From positions 1-22,294 of the IMG/VR virus record IMGVR_UViG_3300025891_000012: a stretch of DNA of 22,294 nucleotides; one strand, 5' to 3'. Position numbers and translations under genes: made by a program. This document shows positions 14,759 through 22,079 of this stretch, piece by piece. The stretch comes from a virus. Numbering within the stretch: position 1 is the stretch's first letter; each line of letters begins with the position of its first letter. Below the pieces are notes generated by a model. The model was given only the letters and a program-made list of their open reading frames with translations, ran no database searches and was not told the DNA's origin.

Positions 14759-15700
14759 TTAGCTGCCGAGCGTGAGCTTCACGGCACGCACGAGGATCGG
14801 GGTTCCGGAACCGGAGCCGTCCTCGGGCACGAACTGGCCGTCGCTGTTGACGTCGCCGTCGTCGAGCACGGTGTTGCAGCCAATCCACGAGCTGCCGATG
14901 CAGCGGTCGCGGATGTACAGCGGGTCGTAGTCCTTGATGACGCGGATCGCGAAGCCGCCATTGGACATCGACGCGCCCCACGGGACACCGGCAGGCACGA
15001 CAGGCGCGCGGCCCGAAAGCACGAACGCCGTCTTGTGGATGGCGAAGCACTCGTCGGGGGCGATGCCGTTGGCCAGCACGACGCGGAACCCGCCGTAGTT
15101 CGTCGAGATCGTCGCGTCGGTGAGCGCGTTCTGCTCGGCCGGAGCGGCGACGGGACGGCTGGCGAGGTCTTCGAGGATGATCTGCTCGATCTCCGAACCG
15201 ACCACGAGGGCGCGGCCCGACGCGGGGACGTAGCAGTCGTTCAGCTTGCGCCGCGCGCTGAGCACGCTGTGAAGCGGAGCCGCCTCACTGAAGGTCTCCG
15301 TAAGAGCGTAGGTCGCGCCGGAGATTTCGTCAGCGAGTGCGTCCTCGATGCCCATGACGATGGAGCGCAGGATCGGCGAGAGAATCTGGGCGCCGAAGTC
15401 GCTGATGTCCAGCGTCAGGTTCTCGTCGGTCACGTTGATGCCCTTGTAGACATCGGTGTCGAGCGTGACGTTGATCGAAGTCTCGGACAGCTCATCCATC
15501 ACGAGCGGGCCTGTACTACGCAGCGCGCGGCTGCGGGCCTGGATGTAGGCCGGCACGCGGATGGTGACGGTGTCGTTGTAGACACCCGCGAAGTCGCCGG
15601 CCGCGTCACGCCACACGAGCTGCGGCAGGATGGTTTCGCGCTCAAGAACGCCGAGCGCGGTTGAGACGACCTTCGTCGCCTTGATGAAAGCGTTAGCCAT
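14759..15700 (-). CDS. Major capsid protein, P22-coat-like family of the HK97 fold
   Basis: This 313-residue protein starts NAFIKATKVVSTALGVLERE, followed by LPQLVWRDAAGDFAG and DTVTIRVPAYIQARSRALRS. These are strong signatures of the P22 coat-like major capsid proteins of actinobacterial siphoviruses. ATG 15700 has AGGAG nine bases upstream, and the gene ends in TAA, as often seen for highly expressed genes. It follows the scaffold gene by twelve bases. It would form the icosahedral shell after scaffold-directed assembly. Confidence 0.95.
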   Translation of the reverse strand: MANAFIKATKVVSTALGVLERETILPQLVWRDAAGDFAGVYNDTVTIRVPAYIQARSRALRSTGPLVMDELSETSINVTLDTDVYKGINVTDENLTLDISDFGAQILSPILRSIVMGIEDALADEISGATYALTETFSEAAPLHSVLSARRKLNDCYVPASGRALVVGSEIEQIILEDLASRPVAAPAEQNALTDATISTNYGGFRVVLANGIAPDECFAIHKTAFVLSGRAPVVPAGVPWGASMSNGGFAIRVIKDYDPLYIRDRCIGSSWIGCNTVLDDGDVNSDGQFVPEDGSGSGTPILVRAVKLTLGS

Positions 15701-15712
15701 GGTTTGTGTCTC

Positions 15713-16237
15713 CTAGAGGCGCGGCACCATTGCCGCAAGTTTGCGCGGGTCTGTCTCGTCGGGCTCCTCATCGGGAGCCGCGCCCGAGCGCAGCCGCTCT
15801 TTCGGCCTTGTCGGCTTGCCGTCCTTGTCGGGCGGCGTGAACTCCGTGAGGAGCGCATCGGCGTCTGCCTCAAGCTCCTCTTCGGTAGTGCCAATGAGCC
15901 GCTTCGCCTGGGCCTCTGTCAGCCCCTTGCGCATGGCGACCCTGAGTCGCGAAAGCTCACCACCGGCCGATGCGGCAGCCTTGTCGGATGCCGTCGCCTT
16001 GTCGGTGAGTTTCTGGACCTCGGACTTGTCGGCGTCTTCCATGTCGGCGAGCTTCTTGGCGGCGTCTTTGTTGGCCTTGGCCTCTGCCTCGTGCTTACGC
16101 GACATGGCCTTCCACTTCGCCTCGCCGGCCTTGTAGTCGTGCTCCCCGTCCGTGTCGGCCGAGGCGTCGCTGTCTGTGCCTTGCGGGGCGTCCTGCTTCG
16201 GGTCGTCCTGCGTCGGCGTCTTCTCGTCTTCTGGCAT
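15713..16237 (-). CDS. Capsid scaffolding protein
   Basis: This 174-residue protein is highly charged and mostly helical. It has an acidic disordered N-terminus (DEKTPTQDDPKQDAPQG), a long coiled-coil stretch (KANKDAAKKLADMEDADK) and a C-terminal KGLTEAQAKRLIG helix pair. Composition and location just before the major capsid gene are diagnostic of scaffolds. ATG 16237 has GGGAG nine bases upstream. It stops in TAG. It should direct procapsid assembly and then leave the shell. Confidence 0.9.
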   Translation of the reverse strand: MPEDEKTPTQDDPKQDAPQGTDSDASADTDGEHDYKAGEAKWKAMSRKHEAEAKANKDAAKKLADMEDADKSEVQKLTDKATASDKAAASAGGELSRLRVAMRKGLTEAQAKRLIGTTEEELEADADALLTEFTPPDKDGKPTRPKERLRSGAAPDEEPDETDPRKLAAMVPRL

Positions 16238-16268
16238 GATGAATGTCTCCCGTGTCGGGTTGTGGCGT

Positions 16269-16294
16269 GAAAAAGGCCACCATGGCGGCGGCCT
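16269..16294 (-). terminator. Intrinsic terminator candidate upstream of the scaffold gene
   Basis: On the minus strand, AGGCCGCC and GGTGGCCT (16274 to 16294) form an eight-pair stem with one G-U pair and a five-base loop, directly followed by TTTTT. This is a textbook shape for a rho-independent terminator. It lies in the 70-base gap after the 55-residue gene and before the scaffold gene, inside what otherwise looks like one operon, so it could separate or attenuate two transcripts. Confidence 0.72.
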
Positions 16295-16307
16295 CGTCGT
16301 GGTCGTG

Positions 16308-16475
16308 TCAGGCTTCCGGTAGACTTTGCTTACGGCACCAGCCGCCGTACTTGCGCTTGAGGAAGTTGCGCCAGCGCGTATTCGGCGGCTGCCATGGACC
16401 CGTGTAGTGTTCGTCCAGAAGGCGATAGCGATGCTTCACCTTGCGCGCTTCGCGTCTTGCGGTGCGTCCATTCAT
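16308..16475 (-). CDS. Small basic protein, 55 residues, between MuF and scaffold
   Basis: The frame starts at ATG 16475, four bases after the TAA of the MuF-like gene, and ends at TGA 16308. The product is very basic with an arginine-rich N-terminus (NGRTARREARKVKHRYR), then YTGPWQPPNTRWRNFLKRKY, with several tryptophans and tyrosines. The clean spacing, the lack of any other gene here and the non-random aromatic-basic composition support a real gene. DNA binding in the capsid is a possible role, but no family is recognised. Confidence 0.62.
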   Translation of the reverse strand: MNGRTARREARKVKHRYRLLDEHYTGPWQPPNTRWRNFLKRKYGGWCRKQSLPEA

Positions 16476-16479
16476 CGTC

Positions 16480-17226
16480 TTAGGCGGGCCTGTCGGGCGT
16501 CTTGTTCAGGTCCCGGCGGAAGCCGTTGAGCGTTCCGTCGCTCTTGTCCCACTGCTCCCTCTGCGCGAGGCTTCTGGCGTTCATCTCGTAGCCTTCGTAT
16601 GCGACCTCAATCGAGCAGTCGCAGTGCGTGTGCCACTGCATCATCTGGCCGTCTTTCTGACCGGCCGATTCCGCGCTGAGGTAGACTGGCCCGCGACTGG
16701 CGAGCATGGCGCAGAATGCGCAGGGAGCCGCGCCAGTAATCCTCGCCACGCCCCTTGCCCTCTGGTCGCGTTGCTGCTCGGCGAATATCGTGTCGCGCCC
16801 GCCGGCCAGTACGTCTCGCGAGACGGCGCCTGATACCTCCACCAGGCTGTTACGCATAACCGTCTCGAATGGCTTCCCTGCCGCCAGCGACTTGTACACT
16901 GCGCCCCTCGTGGTAGCGCCAATCGCCGCCTTGATCTTTTCCTCGTCTCGAACGGCAGCAAGCGACACCGTGCGTACAGCCTGGTGTACGGGGTCTTCGG
17001 CGGAGCGGAACATCTCGGCGTAGCGAGCCGCAAGCGCCGCCGACTGCACGGAGCGCGACTGCACCAGGAGCACCATCGCGCGCTCGAAGGCTTGGTAGGA
17101 ATCCGGCTTACTCGGCTGCCACGCCGGCCAGAGCTTCATCACGTCGCGCACGACGGACGCACGCAGCGCGAGTTGCTGGCGGCGGTGCAGGTCGGTGAGC
17201 AGCTTGCCCTCTGCGGTGCGCGCCAC
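16480..17226 (-). CDS. MuF-like minor capsid protein
   Basis: This 248-residue protein is encoded between the portal and scaffold genes. The helical N-terminal two thirds (VRDVMKLWPAWQ onward) is followed by the MuF-type motif ITGAAPCAFCAMLASRG, then WHTHCDCSIE, a cysteine-histidine cluster that may bind metal. MuF proteins sit in the procapsid near the portal and are thought to help assembly or be ejected with DNA. GTG 17226 shares a base with the TAG of the preceding small gene. No toxin domain is fused at the C-terminus, so this is the short form. Confidence 0.9.
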   Translation of the reverse strand: MARTAEGKLLTDLHRRQQLALRASVVRDVMKLWPAWQPSKPDSYQAFERAMVLLVQSRSVQSAALAARYAEMFRSAEDPVHQAVRTVSLAAVRDEEKIKAAIGATTRGAVYKSLAAGKPFETVMRNSLVEVSGAVSRDVLAGGRDTIFAEQQRDQRARGVARITGAAPCAFCAMLASRGPVYLSAESAGQKDGQMMQWHTHCDCSIEVAYEGYEMNARSLAQREQWDKSDGTLNGFRRDLNKTPDRPA

Positions 17227-17423
17227 TAGTCGCCCATCTCGGTCTTGAGCATGGCGATGACATCCCCGGCATAGTTGGACTCAAGGACGCGACGCTCGGT
17301 GGCGTCCTCAATCACGAGCCGGTATTTGTACTGTCGTGGGCGGCTGAGCTGCGCCGTGTAGTAGTCCGTCATGGGGCGCGGACAGCGCGAGCAGTCGGGG
17401 ATGGGGTAGTCGCCGGCGGCCAT
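17226..17423 (-). CDS. Small protein of 65 residues between portal and MuF
   Basis: ATG 17423 overlaps the portal TGA by one base, and the TAG overlaps the MuF GTG by one base, so it is locked into the same translational chain. The sequence has IPDCSRCPRPM near the N-terminus (a single CxxC) and a short beta-alpha stretch (KYRLVIEDATERRVLE). It has no own Shine-Dalgarno sequence, which fits coupling. It is not recognised; a role in early capsid assembly is suggested only by place. Confidence 0.65.
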   Translation of the reverse strand: MAAGDYPIPDCSRCPRPMTDYYTAQLSRPRQYKYRLVIEDATERRVLESNYAGDVIAMLKTEMGD

Positions 17424-18757
17424 CAGGGAGTGACCGCAGCCGGGGCCGCCGCCGGAACTTCCGCTGCCGCCTGCCTATCGAGCATCGATGTCAGTTGCGC
17501 GAACGAGTCGCCCTGCTGCGCTACGGACTTCCACCGCTCCACGTCGGCCTGCGTCACGCCGGGCACCTTCTCCCACAACTCCTGCACGGGAATCTGGAGC
17601 ATGGTGGCCAGCTTGCCGAGTGCGTCCACGGTCGCGGCGAAGGCCCTCGCCTCGGTATCCTTCCAGCGCACTTGATTGAGGGGGCTCGCTTCCTCGTTCT
17701 CAATCTCCGCCGCCAGGGCGAGCACCTGCTCCCACGACTCGCCGAACATAGTCTCGTACTCTGTGACCTTGCGGCGCTCGGTTTGCTCCGCTGCTGCCAA
17801 TGCTTCGGCCGAGAGGTTGATGAGTTCGCCGCGGAGGGCGTGGGCCGGGGTCTGCGAGATGGCGGCCAGGTTGCGCAGCGAATCGCGTCGCGACTCGATG
17901 TAGCCGGACAGGTCGGCAGCGGCAAACTCGCCGAGCTTGGTGTCGGGGTCCTCGAAGGTGAGCACCTTGTTCGCGGCGACCTGTACCTTTTCGTCCGCCG
18001 TGTCTGCCATCCAGCCGGCGATCCACTTCTGCGGAAACGCGCCGTAGTGCTGGACGACGAGCAGGCCGAAGGTCGTCAGGTTGATTTGATCCTGAATCGG
18101 GATCAGGTCCTCTAGTGCGCTTGTCACCTCGTCGTCCAAGTCATCCTTGGCGAGGAAACGCACCACGGGGACCTTGCCGAGGTCGTGTGCTTCGTCGGAG
18201 ACGTACTCGACGCCGCCGCCGGAGTCGGCCTGCGTGTAGTAGACGTGCGTGTCATCGAAGAGGCGATACAGGGCTTTGCCCTTCACGGCCGACCGCATCT
18301 TCTCAAGCGCCCACATGGGCCAGTCGTCGTCTTCGCCGTAGACCGCAGTCATGTTCCGAGGTGATACGCCGCGGATGACAGCCACGGGATCGCCCGGCAG
18401 CACGGTGACATACGAAACATCGTAGCTGACGCCGGCGCGATGGACGCCCATCTGACGAGCGTCGAGGCGGTTGCGCTGCCAAATGCTCCATGCCGGCGCC
18501 TCTTCCTCGGTCTTCGGGGCGCGATAGCCATCCACGTACATGGACTGCGTAACCGAATCGACGACGAGGCCGAGCACGTTGACGCGCGACATTTCGGCGA
18601 TGCGTCGCACCTCAAGCGGGGCGGCGGCGGGCAACCAGAGGAAGCGCTGCCTGTTGCGGACGTAGCCGTAAAGACGCTCCAGCCGGTCTGCGTCGGCCGC
18701 GCGCCATTCGAGCATGCGCTTCGTTTGCGCAATGGCTGCTGATTGGCTGAGTGCCAT
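17423..18757 (-). CDS. Portal protein, SPP1 gp6-like family
   Basis: This 444-residue protein follows the large terminase gene by seven bases. RIAEMSRVNVLGLVVDSV at about 52 to 69, followed by the SMYVDGYR segment, is typical of the gp6-like portal family of actinobacterial phages. VVRFLAKDDLDDEVTSALED and IPIQDQINLTTFGLLVVQHYG form the stem and crown region, and an alanine-rich C-terminus closes the protein. The portal forms the dodecameric ring through which DNA is pumped and on which the connectors dock. ATG 18757 has TAGGAG four bases upstream. Confidence 0.94.
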   Translation of the reverse strand: MALSQSAAIAQTKRMLEWRAADADRLERLYGYVRNRQRFLWLPAAAPLEVRRIAEMSRVNVLGLVVDSVTQSMYVDGYRAPKTEEEAPAWSIWQRNRLDARQMGVHRAGVSYDVSYVTVLPGDPVAVIRGVSPRNMTAVYGEDDDWPMWALEKMRSAVKGKALYRLFDDTHVYYTQADSGGGVEYVSDEAHDLGKVPVVRFLAKDDLDDEVTSALEDLIPIQDQINLTTFGLLVVQHYGAFPQKWIAGWMADTADEKVQVAANKVLTFEDPDTKLGEFAAADLSGYIESRRDSLRNLAAISQTPAHALRGELINLSAEALAAAEQTERRKVTEYETMFGESWEQVLALAAEIENEEASPLNQVRWKDTEARAFAATVDALGKLATMLQIPVQELWEKVPGVTQADVERWKSVAQQGDSFAQLTSMLDRQAAAEVPAAAPAAVTP

Positions 18758-18764
18758 AGGTCTC

Positions 18765-20405
18765 CTAGAAGAAGGCTGCTTTTTGCCGCTTGCGTCGTTG
18801 CTTGCGATCCGGCAAAGACAGGTACGCGCGCCTAGCCATCCTGGCGAGCATCAGTGCGATGAGGGCGTCTATCTTCCGCTTCGACTCTCTACTCTCTTTC
18901 GCCACGCCCACGCCCCATGCGTTGGGTCGGCGACGAGCATTGTGGGCGTGTTGCCGCAAGCGAGCGTCGCCGTCGTGACGGAATACCTTCTCGGTGATCT
19001 CGTTGTGCGTGAATTCTGAGCCCTCGATGGTGAACAGCTTTTTGGTGGCCCTCATATCGAAGGCGATACGGTGCTTCATGGTCGCCGCGGCGCAAAGGTC
19101 GCGCCCCAGGTCTCTCTCCCATGCGTCTACGTATGACTCGAAAGGGTGCAGGTCGCTGAAGAATGCGACCACGTCGTAGTGGTCGAATGCCTTCCGCACC
19201 GCGCCGTCGATTTCCTCGCGCGGCGCCTCGTTGCCGGTCTTGGCCGGATCCCACACGCCGAGCGTGAAGTTGAACCCATCCGATATCCGGCAGCCAATGA
19301 GCGCCGAGTTGTCGTCAGTTAGCGAGCCGTCGAAGCCGAGGGCGATTAGGTCGCCCTCCTCGACTTGCTGCGTCTTGTCCGCGAGCACGTCGAACTCCTG
19401 CGGCGTGCACCACGAGTCCTCTGTCGCCACGATCTGATTGAGCCAGAAGCGGCGGGACTGCGAGGGCGGATTCCGCTTGTCCATGATCTCTTGAATGATG
19501 CGCGGGATATCGAGCCACGTCGCATCGCCGCGAATCGCGTCTATGGTCGCCGGCAACGTCTCCGGGTCGAGCGTCGCATCCGGCGGGGCCTCCCGCGAGT
19601 CGTAGAGGAAACCAACGTCAACTGACTTGCCGAGCGCGATATTCTCGTAAGCCTCACGCGCGACCTGAGCGACCGATTCCTCGCCGGGCTCATAGGCGTT
19701 CGTGATAGACAGCGCCCGCGCCTGACCGTCATTGGCCTTGCCGAGGTTACGGGCGATGACGCGGTCCATCGCGTGGCCTTCGTTCACCTCGCGCCAGTGG
19801 TGCGTCTCATTCCGCAGCACGAAGGTGGGCCGGTTTCCCTCCATGGCGCGGGCCGAACTCGTCACCGCCTGAATCTGCTGCGCTCCGTGGTGGGCATAGA
19901 TGATTTCCTTGCCCAGGTCGATCTCGTACTCTTTGAGCGCCGCTTTCGTGAAATACATCGAGAAGAGCAGCATCGTGTTCCGGGTCTGCGTCAGCGAGAC
20001 TGCCGCCGTCTGCACCCACGCTTGCGGATGCGCGCGGCCTATCGGCTGGCCGGGCGGGATGCCCAGCGACTCCGCTTCAGCGGGCGTCGCCAGTTGCCCC
20101 GTCGCTCGGCATGGCCCCACAAACTCGGCGGCGCACAGGACTGCGCCTAGCGGGTCCTTGCCTAGTTAGCCCCAACCCTTGAGCCGCTGGAGTACGCCGT
20201 CGCGGTAGAGGAACCGAAAGGCATCGTCCATTGAGTACCAGTGAAGAACAAACCTGAACTGCTCGTCAGTGAAGCGCCACGGGGCGCCGGTTTCGTGCTG
20301 TAGCCACCGCTTCGCCCATGCGGCGAGGTGCCAGCCCAGCGAAAGCGGGGGCGGAGGCAACAGGTTGCCCGCCTCGTCGCGTTTCCACGTGGGGCCGATG
20401 TTCAC
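18765..20405 (-). CDS. terL: Terminase large subunit, interrupted by an in-frame TAA at the Walker A motif
   Basis: The packaging ATPase and nuclease is encoded over 547 codons in one frame, but codon 80 is TAA (20168 to 20166). Before it is an 79-residue segment ending RLKGWG; after it come LGKDPLGAVLCAAEF and the rest. Homologues normally read KGWGKxP without a break. Downstream motifs look intact: TQTRNT around codons 140 to 145, NETHHW with the catalytic-type glutamate at about codon 200, TNAYEPGEES near 235 to 245, and the RNase-H-like nuclease start GFDGSLTDD with its aspartate near codon 359. The true stop is TAG 18765. GTG 20405 is the first start after an upstream in-frame TGA. Restart downstream at GTG 20120 would lack the Walker A lysine. 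It may be a broken gene, a recoded gene or an assembly error. Confidence 0.9.
20157..20171 (-). other. GGC-TAA-CTA-GGC junction inside the large terminase gene
   Basis: Read on the minus strand, the codons are GGC (20171 to 20169), TAA, CTA, GGC (20162 to 20160), AAG (20159 to 20157). Two identical glycine codons flank the stop. Skipping nine bases from one GGC to the other would give KGWGKDP. The six bases CTAGGC in the extra segment recur fifteen bases downstream (20150 to 20145), which is a possible template for a slippage-type insertion. Confidence 0.8.
20166..20405 (-). CDS. N-terminal terminase fragment, 79 residues, as read up to the TAA
   Basis: If the TAA is obeyed, translation gives only this piece: NIGPTWKRDEAGNLLPPPP, then GWHLAAWAKRWLQHE, FTDEQFRFVLHWYSMDD and RLKGWG. 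This is the usual N-terminal and adenine-motif region of the large terminase and would not be active alone. It has no strong ribosome site upstream of GTG 20405. It is listed separately because gene callers will report it as its own gene. Confidence 0.7.
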   Translation of the reverse strand: MNIGPTWKRDEAGNLLPPPPLSLGWHLAAWAKRWLQHETGAPWRFTDEQFRFVLHWYSMDDAFRFLYRDGVLQRLKGWG

Positions 20406-20466
20406 TGGTTTAACAACAAGAGTTGAGATGAGGAATCACCCCCTCTTGCTGCGCACGCAGCGACGC
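20406..20466 (-). other. Short gap between the two terminase genes
   Basis: These 61 bases contain an in-frame TGA that limits the large subunit start, a G-rich tract (GAGGGGGTGA on the minus strand) too far from GTG 20405 to act as its ribosome site, and an A/T-richer end. No gene or hairpin is evident. The cos or pac site of this phage is not identified. Confidence 0.35.
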
Positions 20467-20931
20467 TCAGCCACTGAATGCGTCCCTGTACTCATCCATC
20501 ACGGTGACTGCGGCGAGCGCCGGCTTCTGCGGCTTGCGGTCGATCTCGATTCCCATGCGGCGGCGGTCGCCTTCCGTGACGCCGAGGGCAGCGAAGCCTT
20601 TGAGATAGGCAGCGAGGGACGCGCCTTTGAGCGGGACACAGGCCCGAATGACCTCGCCTTCATCCGTGATCCCGATGGACTGTGGCTTGAGGTCACGACT
20701 CAGCGACTCGGCGAGCAGGTACGCGGTACTCCAATCGGACGGCTCGTAGAATTTGGCCTGACCGGACGTCGGGAGCGAGTCGTAAATGAGGCGGGCGGTC
20801 GGGTGCCACTTCGGATCGGCCGGCGGGATCGGGACGGGGCCGGAGACGGGAACGGACTCGATGGGGGTCTCGGGCTTGTTGTTGCGGCGACGCTCCTCTG
20901 AGCGCTTCGGTACTGGGCCGTGTACGCCCAT
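20467..20931 (-). CDS. terS: Terminase small subunit
   Basis: This 154-residue protein begins GVHGPVPKRSEERRRNNKPE, the familiar start of small terminase subunits in actinobacterial phages. It continues with WHPTARLIYDSLPTSGQAKF, a helical core (YLLAESLSRDL) and a basic tail (RRRMGIEIDRKPQKP). The subunit recognises phage DNA and hands it to the large subunit. ATG 20931 has GGGAGG six bases upstream, the strongest ribosome site in this region. The large subunit start follows 61 bases after its TGA. Confidence 0.9.
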   Translation of the reverse strand: MGVHGPVPKRSEERRRNNKPETPIESVPVSGPVPIPPADPKWHPTARLIYDSLPTSGQAKFYEPSDWSTAYLLAESLSRDLKPQSIGITDEGEVIRACVPLKGASLAAYLKGFAALGVTEGDRRRMGIEIDRKPQKPALAAVTVMDEYRDAFSG

Positions 20932-20948
20932 GTCGGGCCTCCCAATGG

Positions 20949-20970
20949 AAAGGGCGCCATGTCGGCGCCC
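20949..20970 (-). terminator. GC-rich hairpin with short T-run upstream of the small terminase gene
   Basis: On the minus strand GGGCGCC (20970 to 20964) and GGCGCCC (20958 to 20952) form a perfect seven-pair stem with the loop GACAT, followed by TTT and then CC. The T-run is short, so termination may be weak. It lies in the 81-base gap before the small terminase gene and just ahead of its ribosome site, so it might also act as an attenuator or a processing site. Confidence 0.5.
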
Positions 20971-21012
20971 TGTTGATAGTCAGACTTGTGAACCCGTGCC
21001 CGTCTGGAGATG

Positions 21013-21387
21013 CTAACCAGCCCGTGACGCGCTCTGTGCACGCGGGCCTCGCCCCCCACCCGGCCTCACTCGTGCATCATCGGGTCGCAACGTAGGCTCG
21101 TCGGGGTTGAGGATGCGTTGCTGCGCGCTCAGCTGAGACGCTCGCCCGTGCCTCACTCTGTCTCTGTGGCGAACGCCGGCTCGTCGACACGCCTGGCAGT
21201 AGCAATGCCCGTACTCTCTCGGTGCGCCGCATACCTTGCACCCCTTGCTGTGCCGCTGCGCCAGTTCCTCCTGCGTCCGATGAGCGCGCCTGCACTGTGG
21301 TGAGCAATAGGTGGGCGCAGGACCGAGCCTCTTGCGCTCAATCGGAGCGCCACATTGGCGACAGGTCAGTGCGCACATATCGAACAC
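21013..21387 (-). CDS. Cys-rich small protein with two zinc-ribbon-like modules
   Basis: This protein of up to 124 residues overlaps the PAPS-reductase-like gene by about 22 bases. The first module has CRQCG and YCSPQCRRAH, like a treble-clef finger. The second has CKVCG and CYCQACRRAG. A basic, arginine-rich tail follows. GTG 21387 and ATG 21378 are both possible starts, and there is no strong ribosome site to decide. Nucleic acid binding is likely, but the specific role is unknown. Confidence 0.68.
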   Translation of the reverse strand: MFDMCALTCRQCGAPIERKRLGPAPTYCSPQCRRAHRTQEELAQRHSKGCKVCGAPREYGHCYCQACRRAGVRHRDRVRHGRASQLSAQQRILNPDEPTLRPDDARVRPGGGRGPRAQSASRAG

Positions 21388-22079
21388 GGCTCGGCATCGG
21401 GCTCAGGGAACAGTTCACACTCTGCGTTCTTCGCGTGGCGCAAGTCTTCCAATGTCTGCTTGCCTGAGAAGTACCCGGCGTATGGTCCCATCCTCTTGAT
21501 GGCTTGGCGCTCCCATTCCTCTGCCGCCATGTACAGCATGGGATGGTGACTCAGCAGGCCTCGCCAGTCTCCTACTCGTTGGAACGGGCAGCAGAAACAT
21601 GACGTTGCGCTGCGCCAGTCATAGACGGGACTCAGCATGTCGTGCTTGCGACAGAGCTCCAGAACGTCTGCCTTGCCCATGCCGGCTTCGTTGAGCGGAT
21701 AGGCGATGGTCCACGAGTCGCCGGTTCCCAGACGAAGCCTTTGCTGCTCATCGGCCCTGATGCCAATCGCGATAGACTCGGCGTCGACGGCCTTGAAGAA
21801 GCGCGCTTGCGGGATCGTCTTGAGTTGCCCCGTACACCAACGCTTCATCGGCGTGGGCAAGAGGTAATTCATCTGCGTCAGCCAGAACAGGAACGTGTTG
21901 TTAGCAGTCACGTTGAGCGGCTTGCCAACGTAGTCGGCCAAGCGATGCAGCAACCAGTAGACTTCGGGGAGCTCGGCGCCAGAATCGCTGAAGACGATCT
22001 CGAAGTCTTCGCCCCGTTCGTGCGCCAGGAGCGTCATCGCGACAGAATCAGCACCGCCAGACACGCACTGGTATCTCAC
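21366..22079 (-). CDS. PAPS reductase / DndC-like PP-loop family protein
   Basis: This 237-residue protein has the PP-loop SGGADS at residues 7 to 12, where the usual lysine is alanine. The family motif RWCTGQLK is at 80 to 87, IGIRADEQQR at about 105 to 114, and a cysteine cluster CFCCPFQ with DWR is at 161 to 173. The cysteines at 82, 161, 163, 164, 221, 232 and 235 could hold an Fe-S cluster. Relatives activate substrates with ATP in sulfur transfer, including DNA phosphorothioation in the case of DndC. GTG 22079 overlaps the HNH stop as GTGA. Whether it acts on sulfate, tRNA or DNA is unknown. Confidence 0.85.
   Translation of the reverse strand: MRYQCVSGGADSVAMTLLAHERGEDFEIVFSDSGAELPEVYWLLHRLADYVGKPLNVTANNTFLFWLTQMNYLLPTPMKRWCTGQLKTIPQARFFKAVDAESIAIGIRADEQQRLRLGTGDSWTIAYPLNEAGMGKADVLELCRKHDMLSPVYDWRSATSCFCCPFQRVGDWRGLLSHHPMLYMAAEEWERQAIKRMGPYAGYFSGKQTLEDLRHAKNAECELFPEPDAEPCSICAH

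Noticed and set aside
14751-15050. N-terminal extension of the family 32 glycosyltransferase frame
   Set aside because: The extra 100 residues overlap the major capsid gene in another frame and are arginine-rich. A GTG with a ribosome site at 14750 matches the start of the conserved domain.
18765-20120. A separate functional terminase subunit restarting at GTG 20120
   Set aside because: That start is inside a conserved segment, has no convincing ribosome site and leaves out the Walker A lysine, so the product could not be a normal packaging ATPase.
18765-20168. Reassignment of TAA to a sense codon in this phage
   Set aside because: TAA ends the major capsid gene, the MuF-like gene, the tail tube gene and two minor tail genes at sensible places; TAG and TGA are also used as normal stops. 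A changed code would fuse these proteins.
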